Positions 43,882 through 54,205 of a stretch of 64,000 nt of DNA are shown here, piece after piece (the stretch's first letter is position 1; every line of letters begins with the position of its first letter). A model generated the notes under the pieces. That model worked only from the letters and a program-made list of their open reading frames with translations. It was not told the DNA's origin and did not search any database. Origin of the DNA: Symbiodinium sp. CCMP2592 (lineage: Eukaryota > Sar > Dinophyceae > Suessiales > Symbiodiniaceae); the NCBI GenBank assembly GCA_905221615.1, contig CAJNDT010003513.1:434001-498000 (forward strand). Direction: 5' to 3'. A program made the position numbers and the translations under genes.

Positions 43882-43973
43882 GCCCAGAGGCCCCAAAGTA
43901 GTTCCTTTTTGGGATGACCTTATAGGATTCTATATATGAACCCCGAAAAGGAACTACTTTGGGGCCTTTGGGT
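43882..43973. mobile_element. foldback element, family A (A10)
   Basis: GCCCAGAGGCCCCAAAGTAG ... CTACTTTGGGGCCTTTGGG. Confidence 0.9.
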
Positions 43974-44550
43974 GTAGTTGACCTGCAACTTCACACACGA
44001 CGTCAGCATTTAGAACCTGATAACTCGCGAAGCGCATCCACAGAGCCCCAGAACGATAAACCTGGTGTGTAAGAGGTGCCCCTTGAATCCTTGCCCCATA
44101 CTTCCCAGCACCATAAAGATGCTCTAAAGTCTAATTTTAAGAAACATAAACAAAACCGAAGCAATATGCTCACACATATTCCAAACTATCAGCTCAGCCT
44201 AAGCCCACCAACCACCAAGCCCAAGGCCCTGAAGACCTCAGTAGCATTGGCATTCATACCGATATCATGGTTTCCATGTCCGTAATTTCCTTAGGACTTC
44301 CATCCAGAAGCCCTACATGCCTAAAATCTTGCGTCCCTTAATCTAAGCCCCGACCCGTGTTGTGAAATCCGCAAGAACCCGACTGAAATCCTCACTAAAG
44401 CAAACTACGGCACCCTTAATTCAAACGGTCTCCTAATGATGCCCTTTGTTTGGCCAAGCCGCCCGAAAAGAAAGCAAACCCTTATGACATCCATATCAGG
44501 CTCTTACTTATGAAAGCCTCACAAAACCATATAATCAGGATCATAGGACT
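43974..44550. other. unique spacer
   Basis: No repeat or gene recognised. Confidence 0.4.
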
Positions 44551-44648
44551 GCCCAGAGACTCCAAAACCCCTTAATTAAGGAATATACCTTAAATTGTAA
44601 TAGGATTTAAGGAGTATTCCGTAATTAAGGGGTATTGGAGACTCTAGG
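44551..44648. mobile_element. foldback element, family H (H5, GAGACTCC subfamily)
   Basis: GCCCAGAGACTCCAAAACCC ... GGGGTATTGGAGACTCTAGG, with a shortened loop. Confidence 0.88.
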
Positions 44649-44696
44649 CTCCTTATGAAACCTTTGGGACGGGGATACCAATTAACCACACAACAA

Positions 44697-44860
44697 CCCA
44701 GACCCCCGGGAGGATCCAAAAAGTAGATCCCTTGATGGGGCTATAAAGTACCCTTAGTAGTATAAGTAGATCCCTTCATGGGGGTTCCTATAAAGTACCC
44801 TTAGTAGTATATGACCCCAAATTAGGGGATCTACTTTCTAGATCCTCCCGGGGGTCTGGG
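44697..44860. mobile_element. foldback element, family M (M2) with internal duplication
   Basis: CCCAGACCCCCGGGAGGATC ... GATCCTCCCGGGGGTCTGGG. AAGTAGATCCCTT...AAAGTACCCTTAGTAGTAT occurs twice in the loop. Confidence 0.9.
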
Positions 44861-45074
44861 AAAGCAAGGTCCGACCTCACGGAGGCAATGGGATTGCCAG
44901 TACTCCAAGGCGACCTGCGTGTTTCGTAAAGCCTTTGGGTTTCGGGTTGGTTACCTTAGGGTCTATAAAACCCAAGGTTCCTTGAAGTATAGGCTTTAGA
45001 GTAGAGTAGCTTGAGGATTGCTCCTTTAGGCTTCCTGGTCGGATCATAAAAGAGTTCTATCTTAACAGGGGTCA

Positions 45075-45180
45075 TACTGTTGATAGGCAAAATCCTGCAT
45101 GACCCTAAGGACTCTAAACTATGGGAACTATGGTATATTCCTTATAATGAGAAATGCAGGATTTTGTCCATCAGCAGTAG
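45075..45180. mobile_element. foldback element, family P (P2)
   Basis: TACTGTTGATAGGCAAAATC ... TGCAGGATTTTGTCCATCAG; core ACTATGGTATATTCCTTATA. Confidence 0.82.
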
Positions 45181-45565
45181 GCATTCAACGACCCGACTTC
45201 CTTGTACTCAACACTGACAGCCTAGACACTTGCAGGGCTGCACAGTAAGATTCAAAACACCACCTTAATCCCTGAACCCGAAACGACTTGCGTCCATGAT
45301 CTAAAATTCTAAAATCCGCGTGCGACAGGCCGTTTTTTTGAGAGGGGCGGGCGTCCTAATTGCAGAATCGTAGCGTACACGGACCGTCTTGCTGAGGATA
45401 CTCTGTTGAGTTGCTTTTGGTACCCAAATCAAGGAGTGTGTAGAGTGGGAGTTAGGATTTGGGGGACCCTTGGGGAAATAGACCCTCCCAATAAGGCCCC
45501 TTTTAAGAGAGCCAGAAGTAGGGTTCGGAAGGGGTACCCTTCAAGGGGTCTCCCTAATAATACTA
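45181..45565. other. spacer
   Basis: Stretch 45470-45560 shares phrases (AAGAGAGCCAGAAGTAGGG) with the region after D2 at 29030-29060, so it is probably another decayed dispersed repeat. Confidence 0.4.
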
Positions 45566-45677
45566 CCTATCTTAGTTGCCGAGTTTATAAGCCCAAAAAA
45601 ATTTTAACTTTCAGTTTTAAGAGGGTTTCATTATCCGAAAAAGTTTAAAGTTTATAAACTCAGCTACTAAGCTATAG
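45566..45677. mobile_element. foldback element, family U (single copy)
   Basis: CTTAGTTGCCGAGTTTATAA pairs with GTTTATAAACTCAGCTACTA; inner ATTTTAACTTTCAG and AAAGTTTAAAG. Confidence 0.82.
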
Positions 45678-46357
45678 AGGGCTTCAAGAACCCAACCCAC
45701 AAGTCGGCCGGCCTCCTCGTCGGGACGACTCTCTGAGTCCTCTTGGGCGGGAAAGGAAAATGAGCGGTTTGTTGCCGTCTAATGGGTGTTATGAACATGC
45801 TCATAAGCTTTTTCGATGAGACTTTTGAGCCCTAAATCCTGAACCTCAGAGATTTCAGATGCAATAGGGCTACGTACGGTCTGAATGTTAAGGGTGATGA
45901 GGCATCTTGTACGATTGTTGCGAAGTTCCACAAAGTTTTCTGATCTTCTTCAAGCAGCCTGAGGAACTGGACATGTCTTGTTCTTTATCATAAGGCCTTG
46001 TCAGGTCCCATAGCGCTTCTACAGTGCTCTGAATATTGGCCTCAAGGCTTTCGGAAAGGTTGCACAGTCTACTTTTGGTATTGGCATACATACAATGTGA
46101 GGGTCTGAATGATCAGCAGTAACCGTTCCTGAGCAGGGCCCCTTGTTTTTCCTGCAAGATGTCTAGAATACGACCCCAAAGCCCTATACTCCGTATCCCT
46201 CATGATTCCGAGGGTCGAACTAGCCGAGAGCGGGGCCAGCTGTCGCATGTTGAGGATTTACGGATATAAGGCTTTGTCTTTAGGGTCGGTATAGCGGGCT
46301 CAGGTCCGGAGAATAATTCAGGGTTTGGCTCAGGGTTTAGGGAACGTTTTGGGGTTT
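45678..46357. other. unique spacer
   Basis: A minus-strand frame (45888-46091, 67 codons) is unrecognised. Confidence 0.4.
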
Positions 46358-46470
46358 ACCCAAAGGCTCCATGTACCTTTAGAGTAGATACTTAAGCCTT
46401 AAAGGGGTCCCAATATAGGTACTTTGAGGCCTAAGTACATACTATATGGGTACATGGAGCCTTAGGGTTA
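46358..46470. mobile_element. foldback element, family F (F6, GGCTCC subfamily)
   Basis: TACCCAAAGGCTCCATGTAC ... GTACATGGAGCCTTAGGGTT, then A. The outer tip CCCAAAGGC is like that of family A. Confidence 0.92.
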
Positions 46471-46587
46471 GGTATTCGGCGTCATGTCGATCTCTCACAC
46501 CAATGCTGCGGCCCCCCGACCCGAACCTGTAAGCGAAATGCAATAGGCTTTCGGTGTACCTTATGCTTTAATCCTATAGTGTATAGC

Positions 46588-46618
<31 letters not shown>

Positions 46619-46846
46619 ACCATATAAATAAGGGAACACCACAAATTATTCGGACCCCGACATTGCCCTAAACCCTAAAATCGGCAAAACCACAGATCGG
46701 AGAGTCCTTCAGCTCTCTGTAGGGCTTCACTGTGGTCCTGTTCACATCGTCGCCTTCACTGCCGGCGTAAGGAAATCTTTCTGTGCCCAAGTGTGATCGG
46801 ATTGGGGCTCTGATAACTAGCAGAAAGCTTGGGGGGGGGGGTCCAT
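46471..46846. other. spacer with (AT)n
   Basis: TA run at 46591-46615; telomere-like CCCTAAACCCTAAA near 46667. G run of 10 at about 46831. Confidence 0.45.
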
Positions 46847-46952
46847 TTCGGGAGTTTCCGAAAATCAGGGGTACCTTCTTCGGGGGTCCTTAAAATATGG
46901 ATCCTATTATTTAGGTACTACATTAGGGTCCCACATTTTCGGAAATTCCCAT
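46847..46952. mobile_element. foldback element, family D (D4)
   Basis: TCGGGAGTTTCCGAAAATCA ... CATTTTCGGAAATTCCCA; centre GGATCCTATTATTTAGGTA. Confidence 0.88.
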
Positions 46953-47147
46953 TTTTTCTTATACGTATATCAAGGACCAGCAATCCTAAATAATGGGCTT
47001 TCAGGTAGCACTCAGCCACTATGTTGCCTGAGTCGACAGTTGAATCCTGAGCATCTAAGCATGGTGCTTGGTGCATGCTTGATTGGGGAAAAGATCCCTC
47101 CCTGAACCTTAAGCCTCAAGCCCTCATCTGAAGATACAGTGGACCTC

Positions 47148-47250
47148 ACCTATAGTCTCCATTGTAGTTCCTTTTTTGGGTTACCCTATAGGATCCTTAA
47201 TATATAATTGGTTAAACCAAAAAAGGGATCTGCAATGGAGACTATAGGCA
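47148..47250. mobile_element. foldback element, family B (B5)
   Basis: ACCTATAGTCTCCATTGTAG, then TTTTTTGGGTTACCCTATAG (A-like inner arm and centre), then CTGCAATGGAGACTATAGGC. Confidence 0.9.
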
Positions 47251-47297
47251 CATCTTGAACAACATCGACCTTCAAAGCTGACAAAACACTCACAAAA

Positions 47298-47466
47298 TAT
47301 AGGGGCCTTAATTATTAGAATAGGGTTTTGGAGGCCCATTACACTATAATTCTAAGAAGGAACCCCCACCATAGTATTGGTAATTGTTTAGGCCCCTATA
47401 TTATAGCAGCCTTATAGATCCCTTATAGTAACCCTTGTAGACCCCTTTAAAGGAACCCTAGTAACT
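47298..47466. mobile_element. family E element followed by a W segment (E6)
   Basis: TATAGGGGCCTTAATTATTA ... GGTAATTGTTTAGGCCCCTA (to 47403), then CCTTATAGATCCCTTATAGT ... CCCCTTTAAAGGAACCCTAG. Confidence 0.88.
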
Positions 47467-47907
47467 CCGAGCAGAACTCTTCAAAACCTATTACACGACC
47501 AATCCGGAGGTCCATTTCATAAACGCCCAGACACCGAAAATCACCTAAACCCTAAACCCTGAAACCAAGGAGATTTCTTAGAGCCGGATTTTAGTTTCGA
47601 ATTTAGGAGCACGAGGTCTTAGACATCGGAGGTTGAGGGCATTTAAAAGGCATTCAGGGTCTCACTTTCATCGGAGAGCTTGGAGAGAGCCATGTTCTGC
47701 AGAGGATGCAGATGGGCTCCAGCATCATCTTGGTATTCTCTTTCAGCATCAGACAGGTGCTGGCCTGCAGATGCCTTAAATCCCAAACCCGAAACCCTAA
47801 ACCGTAAACCCTACCTAAACTAAACCCTGAACCCTAAACCCTATAATTGAACTAAACCCTTAACACCCCTTAGCCCAACCCTAAACCCTACTTAAACTAA
47901 GCCCTAA
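47467..47907. other. spacer with CCCTAAA units
   Basis: Degenerate telomere-like array from 47786 to about 47910, including CCTAAACTAAACCCT variants. Confidence 0.6.
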
Positions 47908-48017
47908 CCCTAAGGGTCCATGTACCCAAATAGTATATACTTTCGCCCCAAAGTACCTACATAGGGACTACTTTGGGGCCAAAGTATATACTATTTGGGT
48001 ACATGGACCCTAAGGGT
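47908..48017. mobile_element. foldback element, family F (F7, GGGTCC subfamily)
   Basis: CCCTAAGGGTCCATGTACCC ... GGGTACATGGACCCTAAGGG; inner TAGTATATACTTTCGCCCCA and GGGGCCAAAGTATATACTAT. The arms are almost perfectly complementary over about 50 bp. Confidence 0.95.
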
Positions 48018-48112
48018 AACCCGACAAGGTCCGAACCGCACATCAAGGCCCAAGCTGAGCCCAGCCAAGAACATGGAGAGGAACTCCTGCGCATCCTGGC
48101 ATTCCGAAATCA

Positions 48113-48309
48113 CTGGTCCATGTGCCCAAATTTCCGAAAATACAGGAACCTGTTTTAATACCCTGAATAGCAGCATCCTTATGACCAGGACCCCGAAACA
48201 AGGTACCTCTAATGTCGGAAACTCCCGACTAATATATACTTTAGCGCTAAAGTACGTATGTGGAACTACGTTCAGGCCAAAGTAGATACTATATGAGCAC
48301 ATGGATTCC
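48113..48309. mobile_element. family F element (F8) split by a family D element
   Basis: Left tip TGGTCCATGTGCCCAAA; after the insert the element resumes TAATATATACTTTAGCGCTA and ends ACTATATGAGCACATGGATT. Confidence 0.85.
48131..48229. mobile_element. family D element nested in F8
   Basis: TTTCCGAAAATACAGGAACC ... CTAATGTCGGAAACTCCCGA. The left tip has lost its GGGAG. Confidence 0.82.
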
Positions 48310-48312
48310 TTA

Positions 48313-48420
48313 TTACATTTATAGTATAATGGGCCCCTAAACCCTATTCTATCAATTAGGGCCCCTACAATACAGTACCCTTCTAGCTCCCTTACAGTAA
48401 ACACTCCATCCGAGCCCTTT
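48313..48420. mobile_element. half family E element (reverse) plus W text
   Basis: TATAGTATAATGGGCCCCTA, CCCTATTCTATCAATTAGGG, CCCCTACAAT, then ACCCTTCTAGCTCCCTTACA. Confidence 0.65.
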
Positions 48421-48465
48421 CGAAGCTGAGTTTAGGCTGGGGGGCTAAGGGTTTAGACGGCTTGT

Positions 48466-48560
48466 CGTACCCTTATAAGTCCCTTATAGTAATTAGGGTT
48501 TAGGGTTTAGGGTTTAGGGTAATCCTTATAGGAATCCTTTTGAAAGGAACCCTTAAGGAT
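48466..48560. repeat. W segment interrupted by telomere repeats
   Basis: GTACCCTTATAAGTCCCTTA, TAGTAATTA, four TTTAGGG-type units (48492-48519), then GTAATCCTTATAGGAATCCT and GAAAGGAACCCTTAAG. Confidence 0.7.
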
Positions 48561-48839
48561 CTCTTAAGGATCACGGTTTAGGGTGTTTTGGCTTGGCCTA
48601 GGGATCAGCCCTTTAAAAGGGCTTTGGGCTATTAAGGGCTTGCCATATTGCTAAACGCTAAATGGTCAGTGTAATGATGCTGTGGTTTTAAAGAAGTTTC
48701 GTTGCAAAGCGTTATATAGCGTATGTTAATCATATATGTCGCTACATGCTGAGCTCTTGGTTTCGGATTTGAAGTGTTCGGAAGAGGTTGTGCCGGGCAT
48801 ACTAGTAAGCTTCAGGGCTTGGGGATTCGGGGGCCGTTG
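48561..48839. other. unique spacer
   Basis: No gene recognised. Confidence 0.4.
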
Positions 48840-49260
48840 ATGCAGTCGCCCAAGCACATCCCCCCACAGTCGACGGCCGGAGGTCATTGCAAGCGGTTGC
48901 GTCACTTCGCTGTAGCACCGGCTGAAGACCCACTCCTGACCGCAAGCTTCCAACGTGACATTGCCGAACACAAATTGGCAGCTCCGACGGGCCGTCTTCG
49001 GTCTGCAGCAGCCCTCGGCCGGTGCAGGAAAGGCAGAGGTTGCAGAAAGGTCGGCCCGATCCTCGCCCGCGATATGTGGCCTGTCTCTGTGGCAAGGACG
49101 AAAACCAAGCAGTAGAGGTTCAAGACCCGGCCAGCGCACCCGTCCCGATCGGGATCCGCGGCGGGCATGAGGGCCCATGTCCAACTCACCTGGGCCGTCC
49201 AAGCCGGCGGGATGCGGAACAGAGTTCGCACGGCGCAGCGCCGACTATGGTGTCGGGCTA
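48840..49260. other. GC-rich coding-like island, identity unknown
   Basis: Conspicuously GC-rich against AT-rich neighbours. Frames of 90-158 codons exist on both strands and in several phases, as high GC allows. The minus-strand frames (48726-49202, 48902-49270, 48802-49095) are the most protein-like; one has a cysteine cluster (FCNLCLSC). No family recognised. The block could be an exon, a decayed gene or another truncated retroelement. No flanking duplication or tail was found. Confidence 0.3.
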
Positions 49261-49737
49261 TGGCTTCCACATATTGGGGGGCTTTGAGGGTTGAGGGCTT
49301 TAGGGTGTTAGCGTGTTGGCATTTAATTTTGGGTTTTATTTAGGATCATAAACATAATAGAAGCAATATTAATAACAACAATAAGAACAATGACGATACT
49401 ATATCAAAAGTAATAATACCTTAGATCTTGAAGGGCTGTATAGAACTTATCAACTGTAAGCGCGACGTCCAGAGCTTTGAATCGAGTCTCAAAGTTCGCC
49501 TCACAAGCATGGGGAACCCAAAATCTAATCTCGGCATCCACCCTCAACCACCAATCCTCATGCCCGACGAGCCCCAAGTTATCAACTCGAAAGCTGTAAG
49601 CCCTGAAATCCTGAAACCTACCTTGGGTACTGCCCCCATACAGTAACCGTCCATAATAGGGCTACGATTAAGGCCCGAATATATCCATGTTAGGAATATT
49701 ACCCAACTGTCACTGAGTGCGGGCAGTACCCAAAACC
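49261..49737. other. AT-rich spacer
   Basis: A/T-rich stretch 49320-49430 with AATAATAACAACAATAAG-like sequence. No gene recognised. Confidence 0.4.
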
Positions 49738-49830
49738 TACCCATAGTCTCCATTATAGCTCCTTTTGGGGGGGGAGCCTCAATCTAAAATGGCTCAATCA
49801 CAAGCGGAACTGCAGCGCAAACTGTAGGTA
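49738..49830. mobile_element. degenerate family B element (B6)
   Basis: TACCCATAGTCTCCATTATA ... AACTGCAGCGCAAACTGTAG; right arm strongly diverged. Confidence 0.6.
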
Positions 49831-50572
49831 AGACCCCAAACAACAGACCTCAGAACCCTAAGTCCCCAAAACACTAAGGCCCGCAGTAGACCTCAAAAAT
49901 CCGAAGTCCCTAAAACCCTAAGACCCTTACTTCCAGCCCCCTCGTCCTGCTGCTTCCAACCGGCGAATTGAGGTTTGAAGTCGGAAAACAGCCCTCGGCG
50001 TCAGGGTTTTTGTTGCTAGAAAGGTCGTTGGAGTTTAGGCTTTCTTTGTGCTAAAGTCTTTGGAGTTTAGGGCTTTGCTGATAAAATAGTCTGGGAGTTT
50101 AGGGTTTCGTCTCGGAGGTTTTGGGGTTGAGGGTTCAAGGTTTAGGTTCCGTTAAAGCCGAAGGTTTGTCGCAGGTGCAGTGAGACTGTTTCGATTTGCC
50201 AAGTTTCGGGGTGCTGGGTTTAGGGCTGAGGGTACAGGCTTCCAGTTCCACTTAGTTTACCTGTAGTGTTGGATGGAGTAGCTGCGTAAGCAAAAAAGAG
50301 AAACGGTGATCACTTTATTTGGAGTTGAGAATTTCAAAAAAGAGTGAGAAGCGGGCTCAAAAATGGACCCGAAATTCGGACCCGGTTTTTAGTGCCTCTG
50401 AGTATTAGCACACTTCCCGAGGGCTCAGAAAACGGCCGCATTTTTGGGCCTGCGTTTTGGTGGCGGCGAACCACTTGCGAGCTCATTTTTGAAATCGCAC
50501 AATCCAGATGCGGAGCGACCATTTCTTCAGCAAGATGCAGCCGGAGAACTCGAAAGTGTAGCTAGTAAATGC
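49831..50572. other. spacer; echo of the 45-bp tandem repeat
   Basis: AACCCTAAGTCCCCAAAACACTAAG-type text (about 49854-49925) resembles the units at 40886. Telomere-like units to 50150. A pair of complementary frames at 50334-50565 is unrecognised. Confidence 0.45.
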
Positions 50573-50656
50573 TTGGTTAACCAGTTTTATGGTTAGGAAC
50601 CTATAATAGGGATTTTGGATAACCACAAAAAGGAACTACAATGGAGACTATAGGTA
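50573..50656. mobile_element. truncated family B element (B7)
   Basis: Centre and right arm only: GGTTAACCAGTTTTATGGTT ... CAATGGAGACTATAGGTA. Confidence 0.88.
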
Positions 50657-51509
50657 AGGCTGGTTTCGGGTTCAGGGTCTAAGTTTTGGTCTTCGGATAT
50701 AGGGTTCACCGTTCAGGGTTTGGGGTTGGCCTGCAAAGCAAGCTCCAAACACTACACACTGTGACATCTAAATACCTTGTATACAACCTGCGCTGAACTC
50801 CAGTAAAGCCCTAAAGCCCTCAACTCTAAAACACCTTAAGCCCTAAATCCCCAAACCCGAAATCCCAAAACCGACCCTAAAACCCTAAAGCCGCACTCCC
50901 TAGACTCCGGGTCATGAAGCCCCCCTGAAGCCTTCAAAGGGGCCGCCGAAATCTGATCTTCGGTCCCAGGGTCGCTTGAAGTCTCGTGGTGCCACAACCC
51001 GAGAACCTCGCAGCAGTTGGGGTCAGGGTTTACAGCGGTTTAGGGTTTAAGGTTCAGGGGTTTAGGTTCAGGGTTTGGGGTTCAGGGTTTAGGGCTTAGG
51101 GTTCGGGGGCTTAGGGTTTATATAAGGTTTCGGGCTCGTATAATGCTTTCAGGTTTAAGGTTTATAGGGCTTAGGGTTTAAGTTTTTTGTTGTGAGAGCT
51201 CTTTTGTGCCTGCACGGAGGCTCGGCCAACGCAAACATTATTTAAGCCGAGCCAATTCAGCCCCCTGTCACAACTCCACTTGCAGGGAGCAGAAGCTACT
51301 AAAAAGGCTGAACCCCTACCATCTCAGATAGGCCAAGGTTTACGGCTTAAGGTTTCGGGATTAGAAGTGAGATTACAAGACAACCCACTGGCATGTAAAA
51401 GCTAGAAACCCATCAGTGGCAGAAGCCAAAGAGGCTGCTGCCAAAAGGGCTGGTTCAGGGTTTGGAGACACCCACAACCAGAAGTGACATCTCGATTTAC
51501 TCCCTCCTA
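50657..51509. other. spacer with degenerate telomere units
   Basis: TTTAGGG-like text at about 51030-51190 and CCCTAAA-like text at 50805-50900. No gene recognised. Confidence 0.45.
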
Positions 51510-51719
51510 CAACCACCACCACGACCACGACAACGACCGCGACAACGACCACTGCGATTGCGACTGCTACTGCTACAAATACTGCTGCTGTTAATTCTAC
51601 TGCTACGACTGCTACCGCTACCGCTACCGCTACCGCTACGGCTACGGCTACGGCTACGGCTGCGGCTACGGCTGCTACTGCTACTGCTACTGCTACTGCT
51701 GCTGCTACTGCTACTGCTG

Positions 51720-51754
<35 letters not shown>

Positions 51755-52020
51755 ACTGCTACTGCTACTGCTACTGCTACTGCTACGGTTGATGATATAA
51801 ATCCTGCGTTACCTTAAGGGCCCTAATCTGTGGGAATTATGGCATATTCCTTATTATGGGTCATGCAGGATTTATATCATCACCCGTACTAGCCACTACT
51901 ACTACTACTACTGCTGCTACTACTACCACTACTACTATAGCTACTACTACCACTACTACTACTACTACGACGACGACTACTACTACTGCTACGACTACTA
52001 CTACCACTACTGCTACTGAA
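51510..52020. repeat. large compound trinucleotide array
   Basis: ACGACC, CTGCTA, CTACGG, GCTCCT and CTACTG phases in succession to 51783. After hairpin P3 the tract resumes as CTACTACTACTGCTGCTACT to 52020. Polyleucine, polythreonine and polyvaline frames here are artefacts. Confidence 0.95.
51784..51888. mobile_element. foldback element, family P (P3), inside a microsatellite
   Basis: TACGGTTGATGATATAAATC ... GATTTATATCATCACCCGTA, TA at both tips, with trinucleotide repeat on both sides. Confidence 0.92.
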
Positions 52021-52949
52021 TGTGCCAGGCAGGGCTCAGCACAGTGCACAAACACTTGATCTTAGACGACGAAATCCAGCAACAATATTCCGACGCCCTG
52101 AACATTAAGGCCATAAACCCTCAAACCCTAGACCCCCGGCACTGAAAATCCTAAGCCCGAAAATCCTGACCCCAAACCCTGCAAATATGAAGGGCAGGCC
52201 TTGCGTCCGTGCTTCGTGCATGTCCTGGAAAAGATCGGCGAAAGCGATCGCCAACTTTCCGGCCTGGGAAGTTCGTTTAATAAGGGGGTTTAGGGTTTAT
52301 GGGTTTAGGGTTTCGGGGTTTATGGTTGGGCGAAGTAATAAGTACCGTGGGGTTTGCGGCAATGCAAGATTTACGATGTTGTAAGTACGAAGGAGCCAGG
52401 AGGATTTGTCAGGCCTTTTGTGTAGGACTTTTTTCGGCCGCTCAAACAGGTCTCAATATTCAGGCTCTTGGTCTACTGTAATACTAAGGGAACAATAAGG
52501 AATACTGCGCATACTATGCTGATTATTGTGATATTCATAGGAACATCCTACATGAGACCCAGAACCTGTATATAACACCACAGGTTAACCTTTAGTTCCC
52601 AAGTGATACTGGACAAGTAAGTGTGGGCACTTCTTTGAAATTGGGGTCCACTAAAAGGGATCCTAACTTAGAGAACTGCCCTTTTCAGCACCTGTGGATT
52701 AGGGTTTGTGTTTCAGGGCTTGCGGTTTGGAACCTCTCTGCTCAAGGGGTTTATCCTCGATCGACATGTCACAGCGAACTTCGTAAAACCTACAACAGGG
52801 TTTCCCATAGCCAGAGAATGGGCAAGGTCCACAGTCGAAACCGTTCATTCCAAGTTAATTCAACCCTATCACCTCAAGCATGGGGCCATCGAATATGGGC
52901 GTGGCTTCCCTCCCTCGTACATTGCATGACCTCGAGACAGATGCATGCT
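52021..52949. other. unique spacer
   Basis: Telomere-like units near 52285-52320. A 115-codon frame (52623-52970) enters A11 and is unrecognised. Confidence 0.4.
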
Positions 52950-53043
52950 TACCCAGAGGCCCCAAAGTAGTTCCTTTTTGGGACTACCTTATAGGATTCT
53001 ATATATGAACCCCAAAAAAGAACTACTTTGGGTCCTTTGGGTA
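52950..53043. mobile_element. foldback element, family A (A11)
   Basis: TACCCAGAGGCCCCAAAGTA ... ACTACTTTGGGTCCTTTGGG, then TA. Confidence 0.92.
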
Positions 53044-53160
53044 GGTATGATAGTACCCCAAGAACGTTTCGTGTAGCCTAGCCTACTAACTACAGAGCAT
53101 GTTAAGGAAAGCCCTGACCCTAAACCCTTAACCCAACCCCTACCCCAGAATCCAAGGAGA

Positions 53161-53269
53161 CCCCAAAGGTCCTATGTACTGTTATGGGGGATACTTCCCT
53201 AAGTCATAATAGCAATTCCTAAAATAGAAACCCTACATTCTACTATAAAGGTACTTTGGACCCTTTGGG
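53161..53269. mobile_element. foldback element, family G (G6)
   Basis: CCCCAAAGGTCCTATGTACT, GGGGGATACTTCCCTAAGTC, AATAGAAACCCTACATTCTA, then GGTACTTTGGACCCTTTGGG. Confidence 0.85.
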
Positions 53270-53996
53270 CCAGCCCCCAGACCGAAGCGCCGCCACCGCC
53301 GACCCTTATGGCACAGGGCCTGGAGTTTCCAAAAGCGTCCAAGTATCATTATCGCAGGTGTTTTGGCCCAAAGAGGATATACCACACCATTACTTGGACT
53401 CTGTGGGTTTAAGATTTAAGATTTAAGACTTGCAGCTTAGTTTTAAGGTTTTAGGAGTTATCAAACCTTGTCTGAACTCCGAGCCAGAGGCATTCCAAAC
53501 TCAGTAGAGCGAAAACAGCAAGGCTCGTAAACCCTAAACTCACCCCCCCAAGCAACAAACACGGGGGCACGGCCATACCCCACTTGCTCGCCAAATTCAC
53601 GTCGTAAAGATACCTTCCACGATCTCACAAGCGTCGAAGATGGATGGTTTAAGGCTTCATAGCTCTACCTTGACCCACCAGCACCTACTTTTTTTGCAGG
53701 GCCCCCAATGATTAGAACCTACAGAACATTAGGTTTTGATAGGCGAAGGTACAGTGTACACCGCAAGCCCGAAAGCTTCTATAACCTTTGCCTCGGCCCG
53801 GAACACATATCTAAGGAATTGCATAGGGACATCACGAGGAGGATTCCGTTAAGGGCTATAAATTACTATAAGGGGTACGACAACGGTTACTATAAATGAT
53901 ACTATGCGATGCAAGACGCTGCCGCACGTGCGACTTAGCTCATCTGATGCATGTCATGTGCGCACATCCGTCTGCTTCCGCCAAATCACACAGCGT
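53270..53996. other. unique spacer
   Basis: No gene recognised; W-like ACTATAAGGGGTACG near 53870. Confidence 0.4.
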
Positions 53997-54205
53997 GGCT
54001 GCTACTTCTGGTAGGTGCCAGCTTGCAAAACGAAGCCCCTTGTGCTCCGGCATCGCTGCCACAGCGGGCAGCTTGCGAAGCAAAACCCTCATCGCTGCCT
54101 TGCCGCTACAACTTCGGGCAGCGTGTCAAGCTCATACCCCTGCGCCCCCGCTTTGCTGGGCTGCCACTTCCGGTGGCTTGTGCAGCTAAAACCACCCGAA
54201 TGCTA
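53997..54205. repeat. degenerate GC-rich tandem repeat, about four units
   Basis: Units begin GGCTGCTACTTCTGG (53997), GCTGCCACAGCGGG (54055), GCCGCTACAACTTCGGG (about 54101) and GGCTGCCACTTCCGG (54159). Each is followed by an AGCTTG- or AGCTCA-like motif and an AA(A)CC segment. All three plus frames stay open for 60-100 codons because the unit lacks stops. Confidence 0.7.

Noticed and set aside
49781..49800. Possible dinoflagellate spliced-leader text (AAAATGGCTCAA)
   Set aside because: Only a partial match in a degenerate B hairpin; the diagnostic remainder is absent.
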